Shown piece by piece: positions 27,300 through 36,449 of a stretch of 36,631 bases of DNA. How positions within the stretch are numbered: the stretch's first letter is position 1; each line of letters begins with the position of its first letter. The translations under genes were made by a program, and so were the position numbers. The DNA comes from an uncultured Granulosicoccaceae bacterium (GTDB lineage Bacteria > Pseudomonadota > Gammaproteobacteria > Granulosicoccales > Granulosicoccaceae): the NCBI GenBank assembly GCA_937922015.1, contig CAKZVB010000320.1, positions 1 to 36,631 on the forward strand, given 5' to 3'. The notes below the pieces were generated by a model that did no database searches, was not told the origin of the DNA, and was given only the letters and a program-made list of their open reading frames with translations.

Positions 27300-30200
27300 A
27301 AGCCTGATACCGCCAGCATACCTCGTCAGCATTGCGATACTTCTTACCGTTGCATTTATCGTATTGCTGCCCTCGCGGGAAACGTTCTCCGTCACAACCA
27401 CTGAAAAAACAACTCAGAAAGCGGATATTGATGATCTTGACCTCGCATACCTGAAAGCTCGCGACGCCGCCGGCGATCTGCCTGCACAGGAGGTGCGCGA
27501 TGCAATCCACACCATGATCCGCAATCAAAAGTGGGAGCAGGCAAGACAGCTGATGGCTGAGCGACCAGATATTACACCGAATGCACAGGACTCGTTCCTT
27601 CTTCGTCTGGAAACTGCAACGGTCGGTTACTACGGCGCCGGCAACGCTGCCGCCGCTGCCTCCTACGAGGCTGGATTGGTTAGCCTGCTAACAGACTTTC
27701 TCGATACACCATCATTGCATGATGCAGGAACTCTGCAACGTGCGTCTCAAATCAGTGCAGACCTGCAACAAGCAGAGATGTCTGCATCATACAGCCTGCT
27801 GCTGGCTATTAATGACCCTGAAAATGCCGTTACCCATCTGGAGCAATGCGCCAGAACGCTCGCACAATTTGACATGCACAGCGAATCTGCTTCCTGTTAT
27901 AGAAGTGCCATTGAAAAAGCGCACGATGAAAAAAAAATATTCACTTTGAAGCGCGGCCTGATAGGACTACTGATCAGCAGCGGAGATACGTTTGCAGCCA
28001 ACGCAGAGCTTGAGAATCTGGTAGAAACCGCTCCGCAGGATGCACGAATACTCTCTCAGCTGGCAACGCTCACACTGGCTTCTGAACGTCCTGACCTCGC
28101 CTACCCGATATACGCTCAACTATCTGTTATCGACGACCGCCGCGCTATCATGTGGCTCGAAAAAGCCGCCACGTGGTCAGAAGCCTCCAACCTGCCCGGT
28201 CTTGCGGCCGAATATGTACTGGACATCGAACAGATAGCTGATGAGCAGTACAAGTTACCGCTGACCAAACGCAGACAGAAACTACTGCTTGCTGCAGGTC
28301 GCAATGAAGAAGCACTGCAAGCACTTCATCAGCGTCTGAGACTGCAACCCGGAAGTGCCGAAATTCTCATCGAAGGTATTGATCTGGCCGATGGCATGGG
28401 ACTCGCCACGCAAGCAATGGAATGGAACGAAGAACTCCTGAGAATTCGTCCGTTTGATATTGATGCCATGGAACGACAGATCAATTTTACACTGGCAAAC
28501 AAACAACTGGGCAGTGCACTGCTGTGGGCCAGGAAAACAGTAGAAGCCGATCCCATGGAAAAAGGACACAGACTTAAGCTGGCCCAGCTCGAAGAATGGA
28601 ATGGCAATGTGCAAGCTGCACAAACTCAAAGAATGTGGCTGGCCAAACATCATCCCAATAACGTTAACGACAAAGAACTCATCAGACTTGCCGAACTCAA
28701 CTGGGATTCCGCCACCGCTGCCGCAACACTGCGCCGCGTCGCAAGCCGTGAACCTTTGAACACACAAAACATAATTAAGCTGGTCAAGCTGTATGAACAG
28801 GACGGCCGACCGGATTTAGCTGCCGAAGCGTTGCAGGAGATGATGACCGGAGGCCAGCGTGACGCCATGTTACTGCGCGAGCTGGCGGCGCTGCAGAAAC
28901 ATCACAGCAAGTACACTGAATCGCTGCAAGCCTGGCAGTCATTTGCAGCCAGATTCGGACAATCCAGTGAAGAATCGATTAATCAAATGGAACTTCACTG
29001 GCGACTCCGGCAATACGATGCAGCCGGATCTGCCGCCAGCCGTGTTAACCCACTTTACCTGAGCAGCGCCAGCGATTACCAGGTAAAACTGTACAGCGAG
29101 ATCGGCTGGCGGTATCGCAAACCGGCATACGTTATTGCAGCGGCACCGTATCTGGACCGGCTTGATATGGACAACAGCAACCGCCTGGAAGCAGGACAAA
29201 GACTGGTCCAGTCCTATGTAGATCTTGGTGAAATTGAAACCGCGATTGAGCATTCCGAAAAACTATGGCGACAAACTGATGAAACTGCATTTTTGTTATC
29301 TACCATGCGCCTTGCCCTCGATTATGATGTCTATCCACACCTCGAAAGATATCTGGACGCCAATGGTGATCTGTTGCAGCTTCGTGAGATACCGGAATAC
29401 TGGCTAACCCTTGGCGACTACTACAACAGGAAGTCTGACACCACAGCCGCGTTAGAGACCTATGAAAACACGCTGATGATTCTGCCCGACAATGAGCATG
29501 CTATTGCCGGTATTATCTGGACCATGCTGGGTGATGACAAGTACACCCAAAGACTCGAACAAACACTGACAAAGTATGAGAGTACAGCGGTCACAATGCC
29601 GGAATTATGGAGTCCTTACGCGGTCGGCTACATGAAAGCAAAGAAACCCGAGGCCAGTCTGCGTTGGTTTAGCAAGCTGATGGAAAAAGACGATCACGAC
29701 TACAACATTCTGCTGTCCTTTGCAGATGCACTGGAACAAACCGGAAATTCGAATCACGCGTTTACCGTTCGCAATTACGCCATTGCGAAACTGCGCCCAC
29801 TGGTACTGGCAAACGCCGGCGAGAAAACCAATGCGCTTGCTCGTGATTATATAGGTCTACTGCGCACTTACGGCAGCGTTGGTGAAAACGAATTGTGGAC
29901 ACAGCGTTTACTTAATGAATTACCCGGTGCAACGGAGAAAGAAGACGCCTGGCGACGCGAAATGGCTGCAGCCTGGTATTTGTCGACACAAAGAAATGAC
30001 TACGCGAGACTCATTCTTACTAAAATGCATGATCAGCGTCTGCAAACCCCCGTTTGGCAGCAACTGGCACTGGCACTTGGTGACAATGATCTGAACACTA
30101 TTCAGGAAATACTGGCCAGTGACAAAGAGCTGTCAGCGGGTGACCGCATTCTTGCCCTTCGCAAAATCGGCAATGAAAAAGAGGCATACCAGCTTGCCAG

Positions 30201-31212
30201 ACATAACATGGATAATGGCAAGACAGAAAACGAACGTTTTACCGCCAGGGAGCATGTAATAGCATTACGCACCAATCGACCCGGCTACTATGCCGGCGCG
30301 TTGAAACAGCATGACATCGGCAATTTGAATATCACCGAAACCGGCCTGTCATTGCGTCACACACTTGCCGCAGAAGACCTGGGTTTTGCGGTTGACTACA
30401 AGCGCAGCGTGCTGGCATCAGATAAGTTGGCTGCAGACGGCTCCACCGAGGACGACGTCGCAGTATCAGCGTATTTCGGCAATTCAACACTTGGTGGCAG
30501 ATTGACCACTGGCATAAACACTCAAGGTGACAGCGAGCTTAACTACTCGTCCGGTCAATACTATGTTCGAGACCGTCAGGGCCGCAAAGAGCTGACTACT
30601 GAAGTATCATTCAACGAAGTGGTACAAAACAACGCTGAACTGCGATTAGCCGCTAAACAGGATCGCGCAGAGCTTGCCTACCAGCATTCAGTTGGCAAGA
30701 ATGAATTCATCAAACTAAGCGGTAACATGAATGAACTCACTACCCGCAGCGACGATGAGCAAATCTCAAAAGGATTTGGCGCAAGCGTCGAGCTTGGTAC
30801 TCGTGGATCTTTCGGCAGCAATAGCTGGACAATGGGTATAGTCGCTACCGGTAGTACAAGCGAGACCAATGCAACACTGCCCGTCAACCTGAGCGGAATA
30901 CCTGAATATACTACTCTGAACGCGGCCACAACTGCCGAAGCCCAGCAAGTAGCTGTCAGTGCATCTCTATTTCGTGGTGGGATAAATTCAAATTACCCGC
31001 AAGCAGCGTCTCCCCGCTACCACATGACCGCCCGACTAGGTCACAACTGGCCAGCCGAATCGGTTGCACTGCAATTGCACGCAGGTGCAGGCTTTAGATT
31101 AATGGGTAACGATGAATTAAGCTTTGAGCTGCAACATGAACAAAGCGGTGATCTGCTGCTTCCGGATTCAACGAACTCCACCATTGGACTTCAATACCGA
31201 AACCACTTCTAG
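27274..31212 (+). CDS. pelB: PelB, outer-membrane Pel export porin with TPR scaffold
   Basis: The 1312-residue protein has an N-terminal membrane helix (about residues 12-33, PPAYLVSIAILLTVAFIVLL), a long periplasmic superhelix of TPR-like repeats (about 60-1000) and a C-terminal beta-barrel (about 1020-1312) ending in a terminal Phe, as is usual for outer-membrane proteins. In Pseudomonas the TPR region binds PelA and guides polymer to the pore, with PelC as electrostatic funnel. It is longer than the Pseudomonas protein (1193). The start codon overlaps pelA by 26 bases. It is the last gene of the operon. Confidence 0.93.
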   Translation: MQSSTVKRESLIPPAYLVSIAILLTVAFIVLLPSRETFSVTTTEKTTQKADIDDLDLAYLKARDAAGDLPAQEVRDAIHTMIRNQKWEQARQLMAERPDITPNAQDSFLLRLETATVGYYGAGNAAAAASYEAGLVSLLTDFLDTPSLHDAGTLQRASQISADLQQAEMSASYSLLLAINDPENAVTHLEQCARTLAQFDMHSESASCYRSAIEKAHDEKKIFTLKRGLIGLLISSGDTFAANAELENLVETAPQDARILSQLATLTLASERPDLAYPIYAQLSVIDDRRAIMWLEKAATWSEASNLPGLAAEYVLDIEQIADEQYKLPLTKRRQKLLLAAGRNEEALQALHQRLRLQPGSAEILIEGIDLADGMGLATQAMEWNEELLRIRPFDIDAMERQINFTLANKQLGSALLWARKTVEADPMEKGHRLKLAQLEEWNGNVQAAQTQRMWLAKHHPNNVNDKELIRLAELNWDSATAAATLRRVASREPLNTQNIIKLVKLYEQDGRPDLAAEALQEMMTGGQRDAMLLRELAALQKHHSKYTESLQAWQSFAARFGQSSEESINQMELHWRLRQYDAAGSAASRVNPLYLSSASDYQVKLYSEIGWRYRKPAYVIAAAPYLDRLDMDNSNRLEAGQRLVQSYVDLGEIETAIEHSEKLWRQTDETAFLLSTMRLALDYDVYPHLERYLDANGDLLQLREIPEYWLTLGDYYNRKSDTTAALETYENTLMILPDNEHAIAGIIWTMLGDDKYTQRLEQTLTKYESTAVTMPELWSPYAVGYMKAKKPEASLRWFSKLMEKDDHDYNILLSFADALEQTGNSNHAFTVRNYAIAKLRPLVLANAGEKTNALARDYIGLLRTYGSVGENELWTQRLLNELPGATEKEDAWRREMAAAWYLSTQRNDYARLILTKMHDQRLQTPVWQQLALALGDNDLNTIQEILASDKELSAGDRILALRKIGNEKEAYQLARHNMDNGKTENERFTAREHVIALRTNRPGYYAGALKQHDIGNLNITETGLSLRHTLAAEDLGFAVDYKRSVLASDKLAADGSTEDDVAVSAYFGNSTLGGRLTTGINTQGDSELNYSSGQYYVRDRQGRKELTTEVSFNEVVQNNAELRLAAKQDRAELAYQHSVGKNEFIKLSGNMNELTTRSDDEQISKGFGASVELGTRGSFGSNSWTMGIVATGSTSETNATLPVNLSGIPEYTTLNAATTAEAQQVAVSASLFRGGINSNYPQAASPRYHMTARLGHNWPAESVALQLHAGAGFRLMGNDELSFELQHEQSGDLLLPDSTNSTIGLQYRNHF

Positions 31213-31756
31213 TGGGCCGCGCTGGAAGATCGATAACAAAAATTTCACAATCACAGTTGCCAGAGCAAGGCGAAGAAATGTGTTCTCGAACTTTCCAAAC
31301 AGCCCGATAGCACACCTGTTAAGAAACACCATGTGCCTGTAACCTGGCACATGGTGCCCTGCCACCGTTCTACCGCATACCTGCTGCACCACTCTGTTCT
31401 GGCGCAAACAACACCCTCAATCTGCTACATAAAATTTACATTATTAGAGGAACATGGTGTTTCAAAGCTGAAATTTTATGCCTGGTCAAGTACCCATTTG
31501 GCTAATTTCGTTTTGTTCTAACCGCTGAAACTTCACTACCAATGTTCCCTGAACACCTATTTTTATAGTGTATTCTCTCAATCGAATTCCAAAAGCAGCC
31601 TCATAGGAAGCATGTTTATTACAATGTTTCGTTTTCCTTACGATGTTACATTTCCCTGTTGTAATCTTATCTTAACTAATCGTAAGCTTTTTGTGCTACT
31701 GCATGATGCAGAGCGCTTTAACGATAAATTCCAGAGAATTTGAAGAGGAAAAATTA
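31213..31756. other. Non-coding gap after the pel operon
   Basis: I see no convincing gene in this AT-rich 544-base gap. It holds a strong hairpin and a competing distal repeat (entered separately). The last 20 bases contain GAGGAA (31745-31750), the ribosome site of the next gene. TATAGT at 31565-31570 resembles a -10 box but lacks a good -35 partner. Confidence 0.5.
31323..31463 (+). promoter_or_regulatory. Strong hairpin with an alternative distal pairing partner
   Basis: CACCATGTGCC (31327-31337) pairs perfectly with GGCACATGGTG (31346-31356) over 11 bp with an 8-base loop. The left arm, as GAAACACCATGT (31323-31334), is also perfectly complementary to ACATGGTGTTTC (31452-31463). The two pairings exclude each other. 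There is no T-run after the first hairpin. It may end or stabilise the pel transcript. Confidence 0.5.
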
Positions 31757-32572
31757 ATGAGAACGTATATGTTGCAAACAGTGTTCAAGCGCAGCCATGC
31801 CCTGGCTGGAGTGATACTAGCCGCTATTGCTTTCAGCCCGACAAGCCAGGCAACTGGTGGTCATGATTACAAACCAGCAGACCTGGTACACGGCCATTGC
31901 GGCAGTGGCCACATCACCATTAAGGTTAAAGGACACAAGGAAGTGGTTTCCTGCAGCAACCTTGACACTCATACCGGCAAGGGCTATTACAGTAGAAAAA
32001 TGTGCCACCACAAGGGCAAAGATTATCGCCATGGGTATAAACACAAGCGCTGTGAGTATGTTACTCACTACTACCAGTTGCCGGTGATTGAAATACAAAA
32101 ATTTGCGTACAAGGATGGCAGGGTAATAACCACCAACCGCTCTCCTGAATTTCATTTCAATATAAGCACTAATGGCAGTTATCACAAAGGCTTCAAGTTG
32201 AAGTCAAAGCAGCGTCAATACTTCATAGTCGGCCGTGATACCTATACCATTGCAGAACATGCACGGGGTTATAAAACGAGAATTGAATGCAACGGGCGCT
32301 CTTATCACGACTACAAAGTGGATGTCACCATTTCAAAACCGGGACAACAGGTGAAATGTAACTTTTTGAACTCTCCGAAGCATCGCCACACCCCGAAACC
32401 GGATCATAAGCCAAAGCACTGCGCTGTTGCCGGACATTCGCTTGGGGATGCACGTGCCGCCTACGCCAAGGCATGTCACTATATTCCACGTAAAGATTGT
32501 GACTATGTGCATGGTAAATGGTACTGTTCCAGCCAACAAATTGGCCACGCAGCACCTAACCTGCGCTACTGA
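31757..32572 (+). CDS. Secreted His/Lys/Cys-rich protein with prealbumin-like domain
   Basis: The 271-residue protein has a Sec signal (about residues 1-32, cut after SQA). ATG-31757 is chosen because GAGGAA lies 6 bases upstream. The mature chain has ten Cys and about 23 His. Residues 36-108 are a Cys/His-rich part (four Cys, CHHKGKDYRHGYKHKRC at 83-99). Residues about 110-206 follow the pattern of prealbumin-like or CNA-B-like beta domains (FHFNISTNG, YFIVGRDTYTIAEHA, IECNGR, QQVKCNFLNS). A His/Lys/Pro linker (207-221) leads to a four-Cys tail module (222-263, DCDYVHGKWYCSSQQIG). The function is unknown. Its position between pelB and a diguanylate cyclase suggests, but does not show, a role in the biofilm matrix or metal binding. 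Confidence 0.78.
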   Translation: MRTYMLQTVFKRSHALAGVILAAIAFSPTSQATGGHDYKPADLVHGHCGSGHITIKVKGHKEVVSCSNLDTHTGKGYYSRKMCHHKGKDYRHGYKHKRCEYVTHYYQLPVIEIQKFAYKDGRVITTNRSPEFHFNISTNGSYHKGFKLKSKQRQYFIVGRDTYTIAEHARGYKTRIECNGRSYHDYKVDVTISKPGQQVKCNFLNSPKHRHTPKPDHKPKHCAVAGHSLGDARAAYAKACHYIPRKDCDYVHGKWYCSSQQIGHAAPNLRY

Positions 32573-32594
32573 TAATCCGTATGTAGCAATCACA

Positions 32595-32618
32595 GTGACG
32601 GTCAACTCCGGCCGTCAC
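32595..32618. terminator. Hairpin between convergent genes
   Basis: GTGACGG (32595-32601) and CCGTCAC (32612-32618) form a perfect 7-bp stem with a 10-base loop, 22 bases after the secreted-protein stop. Only CTTT follows. It is a plausible terminator between the convergent genes. Confidence 0.5.
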
Positions 32619-32752
32619 CTTTGCGCAAAGCAACAACACATTTTTATTAAAGTGTAGTTGCTCATGTAACAGCACTGACAACAGTTGCAACTCTTATATC
32701 AGCATTGTTGAATGGGTCATATCATTCCGGCCCTGCAGCACTATACGATCAT

Positions 32753-34294
32753 TCAGGTATTGGCGTCTGGTGCTCGTACCACTTGATTCTTACCGTTGTC
32801 CTTTGCCTCATACATGGCAAGATCAGCTGCTCTGCAGAGACCCTGGAGATTGTCAGCGCTGTGTGGATAAGACGCAACACCTGCAGACACTGTCACGGCA
32901 GGCAATTGCTGCCCCAGGTAACAGAAATCATGATCCTCTATTATTTGCACAAACTCTTCGGCTTTACCTAGCGCTTCATCAACCGTGCAGTCAGGCAATA
33001 AAATGGAGAACTCTTCTCCACCAGTTCGGCAACACACTTCCTCATGACTAAAGTACCGTCGGGTTAACTCACCCAAAGTACACAGCAGAAAATCCCCTGC
33101 ATCGTGACCGTAGTGATCGTTGTGACTTTTAAAGTTGTCTGCATCAAACGAAATCAGTGCCACCGACCCGCTCTCAGTGTCCAGTAACGACAGCGTCGAA
33201 CGGCATCGCTCGTTAAAATAACGTCGATTAAAAAGGCCGGTGAGAGGGTCTCTGGTTGATTGTTCGTGCAGTTCATCACGCAGTTTCACGTTAGCGATAG
33301 CGATACTGATTTGCTCTGCACAACGTTGTGCAAAAGCGGCAGTATCTGCATCAATAGGTGCCTCTGCGTCTGCTGCTGAGGGATCATCGTCGAAACTGAT
33401 GTGCAGCATTCCAACAGTATCACCCTGCGCAATAATCGGCAGACACAAATAGTGACTGGACACGTTTGCATTATCATCAGCGATGAAATGGTTACATGGG
33501 AATTTTACCACGCCATTGCCGTACTGGAAGGTTCTGCCACGTCGCAACCCCCAACAATCCTGTGGCTGGATACAACGTATCAGCTTCATCTTGCCCCAGG
33601 TCACTGCACCATCCAGCACATCACGGGAATTGCTGTATATGAATAACTGCCCTGACGACCCGGGAAACATACCGGCCATAGCCTGATGTACTATTTCATA
33701 CAATTCAGTGATCGACTTACAACACTGCAGCCAGTCACTCAATTCAGCAAGTGCACTGGTTTCAGCCTGCCGATCCCGCTCCAGCAGCAGCGCTGCACGG
33801 GCTTTTTTCTCGGCTTTCTCGGCACGGTCGATCGTCGTTGAAAGCATCTGCTGGTTTGTCTTGGTCGATGTAATATCAGTATAAGTCACCACATGGCCAC
33901 CCGACTTGATTGGTCGGATGTAGACAGCCACTTCCACACCACTGGGAACACGCCGCTCGATACTAAAGGGCTGACGCTTCTGTAAATCCGCTTCCAGCTG
34001 TTCAGCCACGGCCGGCGTGATATCGCCGCGATCCACCATCTTCTGAAAATAGTCACTACGATGCATACCAATGTACAGGTAGTCCCGGCCCTGGTTCAGA
34101 AGCTTGTAGTAGCGGTGATTAACCAGCTCGCAGACGCCTTCCGCAGACCAGACAATAATGCCCTGCTCCATTGATTCGAGAACTTCTGAATAAATCGATT
34201 GGGAATCGCGCACAGCGTCACCCTTTCCGGTGGCTGAGAAGGCCAGAGTAACCGGTTCAATTTGTTGTTTTTTTGCTGCTGAGCCTTTAGGCAT
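32753..34294 (-). CDS. PAS-GAF-GGDEF diguanylate cyclase
   Basis: The 513-residue cytoplasmic protein should make c-di-GMP from two GTP. A PAS domain lies at about residues 30-145 (SMEQGIIVWSAEGVCELVNHRYYKL cut short here), then a coiled segment (about 147-180), a GAF domain (about 185-330) and a GGDEF domain (about 340-505, opening DPLTGLFNRRYFNE). The active-site signature is intact: GGEEF at 425-429, with DADNFKSHNDHYGHDAGD upstream. The inhibitory-site position (416-419) reads SHEE, not RxxD. There is no membrane helix, so the signal is probably cytosolic. ATG-34294 is preferred for its AGGA site; ATG-34333 would add 13 residues. It is convergent with the His-rich secreted protein gene beyond pelB. 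Confidence 0.93.
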   Translation of the reverse strand: MPKGSAAKKQQIEPVTLAFSATGKGDAVRDSQSIYSEVLESMEQGIIVWSAEGVCELVNHRYYKLLNQGRDYLYIGMHRSDYFQKMVDRGDITPAVAEQLEADLQKRQPFSIERRVPSGVEVAVYIRPIKSGGHVVTYTDITSTKTNQQMLSTTIDRAEKAEKKARAALLLERDRQAETSALAELSDWLQCCKSITELYEIVHQAMAGMFPGSSGQLFIYSNSRDVLDGAVTWGKMKLIRCIQPQDCWGLRRGRTFQYGNGVVKFPCNHFIADDNANVSSHYLCLPIIAQGDTVGMLHISFDDDPSAADAEAPIDADTAAFAQRCAEQISIAIANVKLRDELHEQSTRDPLTGLFNRRYFNERCRSTLSLLDTESGSVALISFDADNFKSHNDHYGHDAGDFLLCTLGELTRRYFSHEEVCCRTGGEEFSILLPDCTVDEALGKAEEFVQIIEDHDFCYLGQQLPAVTVSAGVASYPHSADNLQGLCRAADLAMYEAKDNGKNQVVRAPDANT

Positions 34295-34299
34295 TCTGG

Positions 34300-34303
34300 T
34301 CCT
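34300..34303 (-). promoter_or_regulatory. Shine-Dalgarno AGGA that sets the cyclase start
   Basis: On the minus strand AGGA lies 5 bases before the ATG at 34294. The ATG at 34333 has no comparable site at proper spacing, so the shorter protein is preferred. Confidence 0.55.
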
Positions 34304-34473
34304 GATTCCACCGATGTGTGACGCACGCTGCATCTCGTCTGGTACGACGTCACGCTTCTCATTGTCTGCCCTGTTATAACGTCTACAAACCCACAGACTT
34401 TACAGAAAAATTACCAGCCGGGATTGATTACCGGGTCTCGGCGCGCAATGCCCGGAACCAGCGAAGCGCTTTT

Positions 34474-34482
34474 TGGTATAGT
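34474..34482 (+). promoter_or_regulatory. Candidate extended -10 promoter before the amidotransferase
   Basis: TGG-TATAGT is an extended -10 element (TGn plus a 5 of 6 match). There is no good -35 box at 17 bases, as is common for extended -10 promoters. The predicted start near 34489 leaves a leader of about 40 bases before ATG-34531. Confidence 0.4.
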
Positions 34483-34530
34483 AACCGGATCCCTGAAAGT
34501 GGCGGGGGTAACACATGAATCCCGGTCCTT

Positions 34531-35232
34531 ATGAAAATAGCAATTATTAATCTGTCAGCGCGAGACAAAGACTTCGATCAACACGGCACTGCCGGAGAGC
34601 TAATCACCCGGTGGCTTGCTCCCTGTTTCCCGGAAGCCACATTAACCGAGGTCTATGTGGCCAACGGTGTGTCACTGCCGTCACCACAGGACTATGATGG
34701 ATATGTCCTTTCCGGTTCAGAGAAAGGCGTTTACGATCCGGTATACTGGATAGAGCCGCTAAAACAATTTCTGATCGATCTGCGCAATAAAAACATCCCC
34801 GTTTTCGGCATTTGCTTCGGCCACCAGATTATGGCCGAAACCTTTGGCGGTAGCGCTCGCATGGCAGACAAGGGGTTTGTTGTCGGCGCTCGCGAATACA
34901 GTAAGGGTCATCAGAAATTTGCTGCATACGCAATGCACCGCGATCAGGTATTCGATGTACCACCCGGGGCCACAGTTACCGCAAGCTCACCCTATTGCCC
35001 GGTAGCAGCTCTGGAGTATGACTTTCCCGCACAATCAGTACAGTTCCACCCCGAGTTTCATAAACCGCTGGTCGCAGGCTCAATAGACTTATTTACCGGC
35101 AACCTGCTCAGTGCAGAAGAAGCCTCTGAATCGAAAGAATCCATCGCAGATAACGAAGTCGACACCGATCTGTATGCCATGCAGGTGGTCGATTTCTTCA
35201 ATAAAAACCTCCACTCGCGAAGCGATAAATAG
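34531..35232 (+). CDS. Class I glutamine amidotransferase family protein
   Basis: The 233-residue cytoplasmic protein has the GATase1 fold with a complete triad: Cys95 in GICFGHQ (nucleophile elbow), and His173 and Glu175 in QFHPEF. The fold resembles the free-standing glutaminase domains related to GMP synthase, which transfer ammonia from glutamine or hydrolyse gamma-glutamyl compounds. No partner synthetase gene is next to it, so the acceptor is unknown. A tail of about 40 acidic residues follows the fold. The Shine-Dalgarno site is poor. An overlapping short frame (34515-34550) lies at the start. The gene is divergent from the cyclase. Confidence 0.86.
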   Translation: MKIAIINLSARDKDFDQHGTAGELITRWLAPCFPEATLTEVYVANGVSLPSPQDYDGYVLSGSEKGVYDPVYWIEPLKQFLIDLRNKNIPVFGICFGHQIMAETFGGSARMADKGFVVGAREYSKGHQKFAAYAMHRDQVFDVPPGATVTASSPYCPVAALEYDFPAQSVQFHPEFHKPLVAGSIDLFTGNLLSAEEASESKESIADNEVDTDLYAMQVVDFFNKNLHSRSDK

Positions 35233-35312
35233 TAAAACAACAAGCAAATTCACCCTGACACGATCAAGGTGACTTACACTACCACCTTCCAATTCTCCGG
35301 ATCCTCTCATCT

Positions 35313-36449
35313 GTGCACGTTTTTCATTCAGCCTTTGGCAACCTGACGCTAAACCGATGGCCGGTGCGTAAAAACGATCAGCTGCAAGCCTGGGATGCCG
35401 CCGATGAATACCTGTTGAATCATCTGGCAGACAATAAACTCGTCACTGACACGGCGCGTGTGCTGGTGGTTAATGACGCACATGGCGCACTGTGCTGTGC
35501 TCTGTACAAAAACGACGTCACTCATTGGTCTGATTCTTCACTGAGCCAAACAGATACACAGCAAAACTCCGCGCAAAATCAAACACCCGCCAATCTCGAG
35601 TTCGTCAAATCAACCGGGCATTTGCATGGTGTATTCGATGTTGTGTTAATCAAAATCCCTAAGACTAACGCACTCCTTGAGGATCAACTGATTCGTCTGC
35701 GTGATCATATCAACAAAGACTCTGTGATCATTGCAGCGGCAATGATAAAACACCTGCAGAAATCGGCTTTTAAAAGTATTGAACAAATCATTGGACCACT
35801 GACCACATCACTAGCGGTAAAAAAATCCCGGCTAATCTTCACCAGCATAGACGATACTATACCACCTCCTCAAAACCCCTACCCCACGCAATATACTGAT
35901 CCGGATATCGGCATGACGCTTACAAACCACGCCAGTGTATTTTCCCGCGATCATCTCGATCTGGGCACGCGTTTTTTTCTGAGCGCTTTTCAGGATATTA
36001 AATCAGCCAACAGAGTCGTTGACCTGGCGTGTGGTAACGGCGTGTTAGGCATTAAGTACCAACAGCTTCATCACAATGCCAGAATTCAGTTTATCGACGA
36101 GTCCTTCATGGCCATAGAATCTGCCAGGAAAAACTATGCATCTGCTTTTCCCGGTCAGACAATTCAATCTATCTTTCTGGCACAAGACGGGTTGAAAAAT
36201 TCCAGTGCTGAATCCTGTGATTTAATCCTCTGCAACCCTCCGTTTCACATTCAACATACTGTTGGCGCTCAGTTAGCCAGTGGTATGTTTCATGATGCCA
36301 GGCGCTGCCTGTCCAGCGGTGGGGAAATGTGGGTGGTATCCAACCATCACCTGGACTACCGGTCTGTATTAAACAGGATCTTCGGCAATTGCCGTATGGT
36401 CGCTAAAAACAAAAAATTTGTTATAAACAAGGTCGTAAAACGACACTGA
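35313..36449 (+). CDS. rlmG: 23S rRNA guanine-N2 methyltransferase RlmG
   Basis: The 378-residue enzyme has the same length as E. coli RlmG, which methylates G1835 of 23S rRNA using S-adenosylmethionine. The N-terminal non-catalytic domain contains LQAWDAADEYLL and VLIKIPKTNALLEDQL, both characteristic of RlmG. The C-terminal Rossmann domain has the SAM loop VVDLACGNGVLG (about residue 233) and the catalytic NPPFH at 308-312. HARRCLSSGGE-like and NHHLDYRSVL segments follow. FSRDHLDLGTRFFL also matches the family. The start is GTG, 80 bases after the amidotransferase gene. A Ser/Gln/Asn-rich insertion lies near residues 75-92. Confidence 0.95.
   Translation: MHVFHSAFGNLTLNRWPVRKNDQLQAWDAADEYLLNHLADNKLVTDTARVLVVNDAHGALCCALYKNDVTHWSDSSLSQTDTQQNSAQNQTPANLEFVKSTGHLHGVFDVVLIKIPKTNALLEDQLIRLRDHINKDSVIIAAAMIKHLQKSAFKSIEQIIGPLTTSLAVKKSRLIFTSIDDTIPPPQNPYPTQYTDPDIGMTLTNHASVFSRDHLDLGTRFFLSAFQDIKSANRVVDLACGNGVLGIKYQQLHHNARIQFIDESFMAIESARKNYASAFPGQTIQSIFLAQDGLKNSSAESCDLILCNPPFHIQHTVGAQLASGMFHDARRCLSSGGEMWVVSNHHLDYRSVLNRIFGNCRMVAKNKKFVINKVVKRH

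Larger units (their letters stand above)
18343..31212 (+). other. Complete pel exopolysaccharide operon, order C-D-E-F-G-A-B
   Basis: Seven genes lie head to tail with overlaps or gaps of at most 35 bases, which strongly suggests one transcript. All seven Gram-negative pel functions are present. The order differs from pelABCDEFG of Pseudomonas: the A-B pair has moved to the end with its order kept. The upstream boundary is the rne terminator and regulatory gap; the downstream boundary is the structured region after pelB. Confidence 0.9.

Noticed and set aside
34450-34482. Sigma-E-like promoter (GGAACC as -35 box)
   Set aside because: GGAACC is present, but the -10 region is TATAGT with an extended TGG, which fits sigma-70 better than an ECF promoter.
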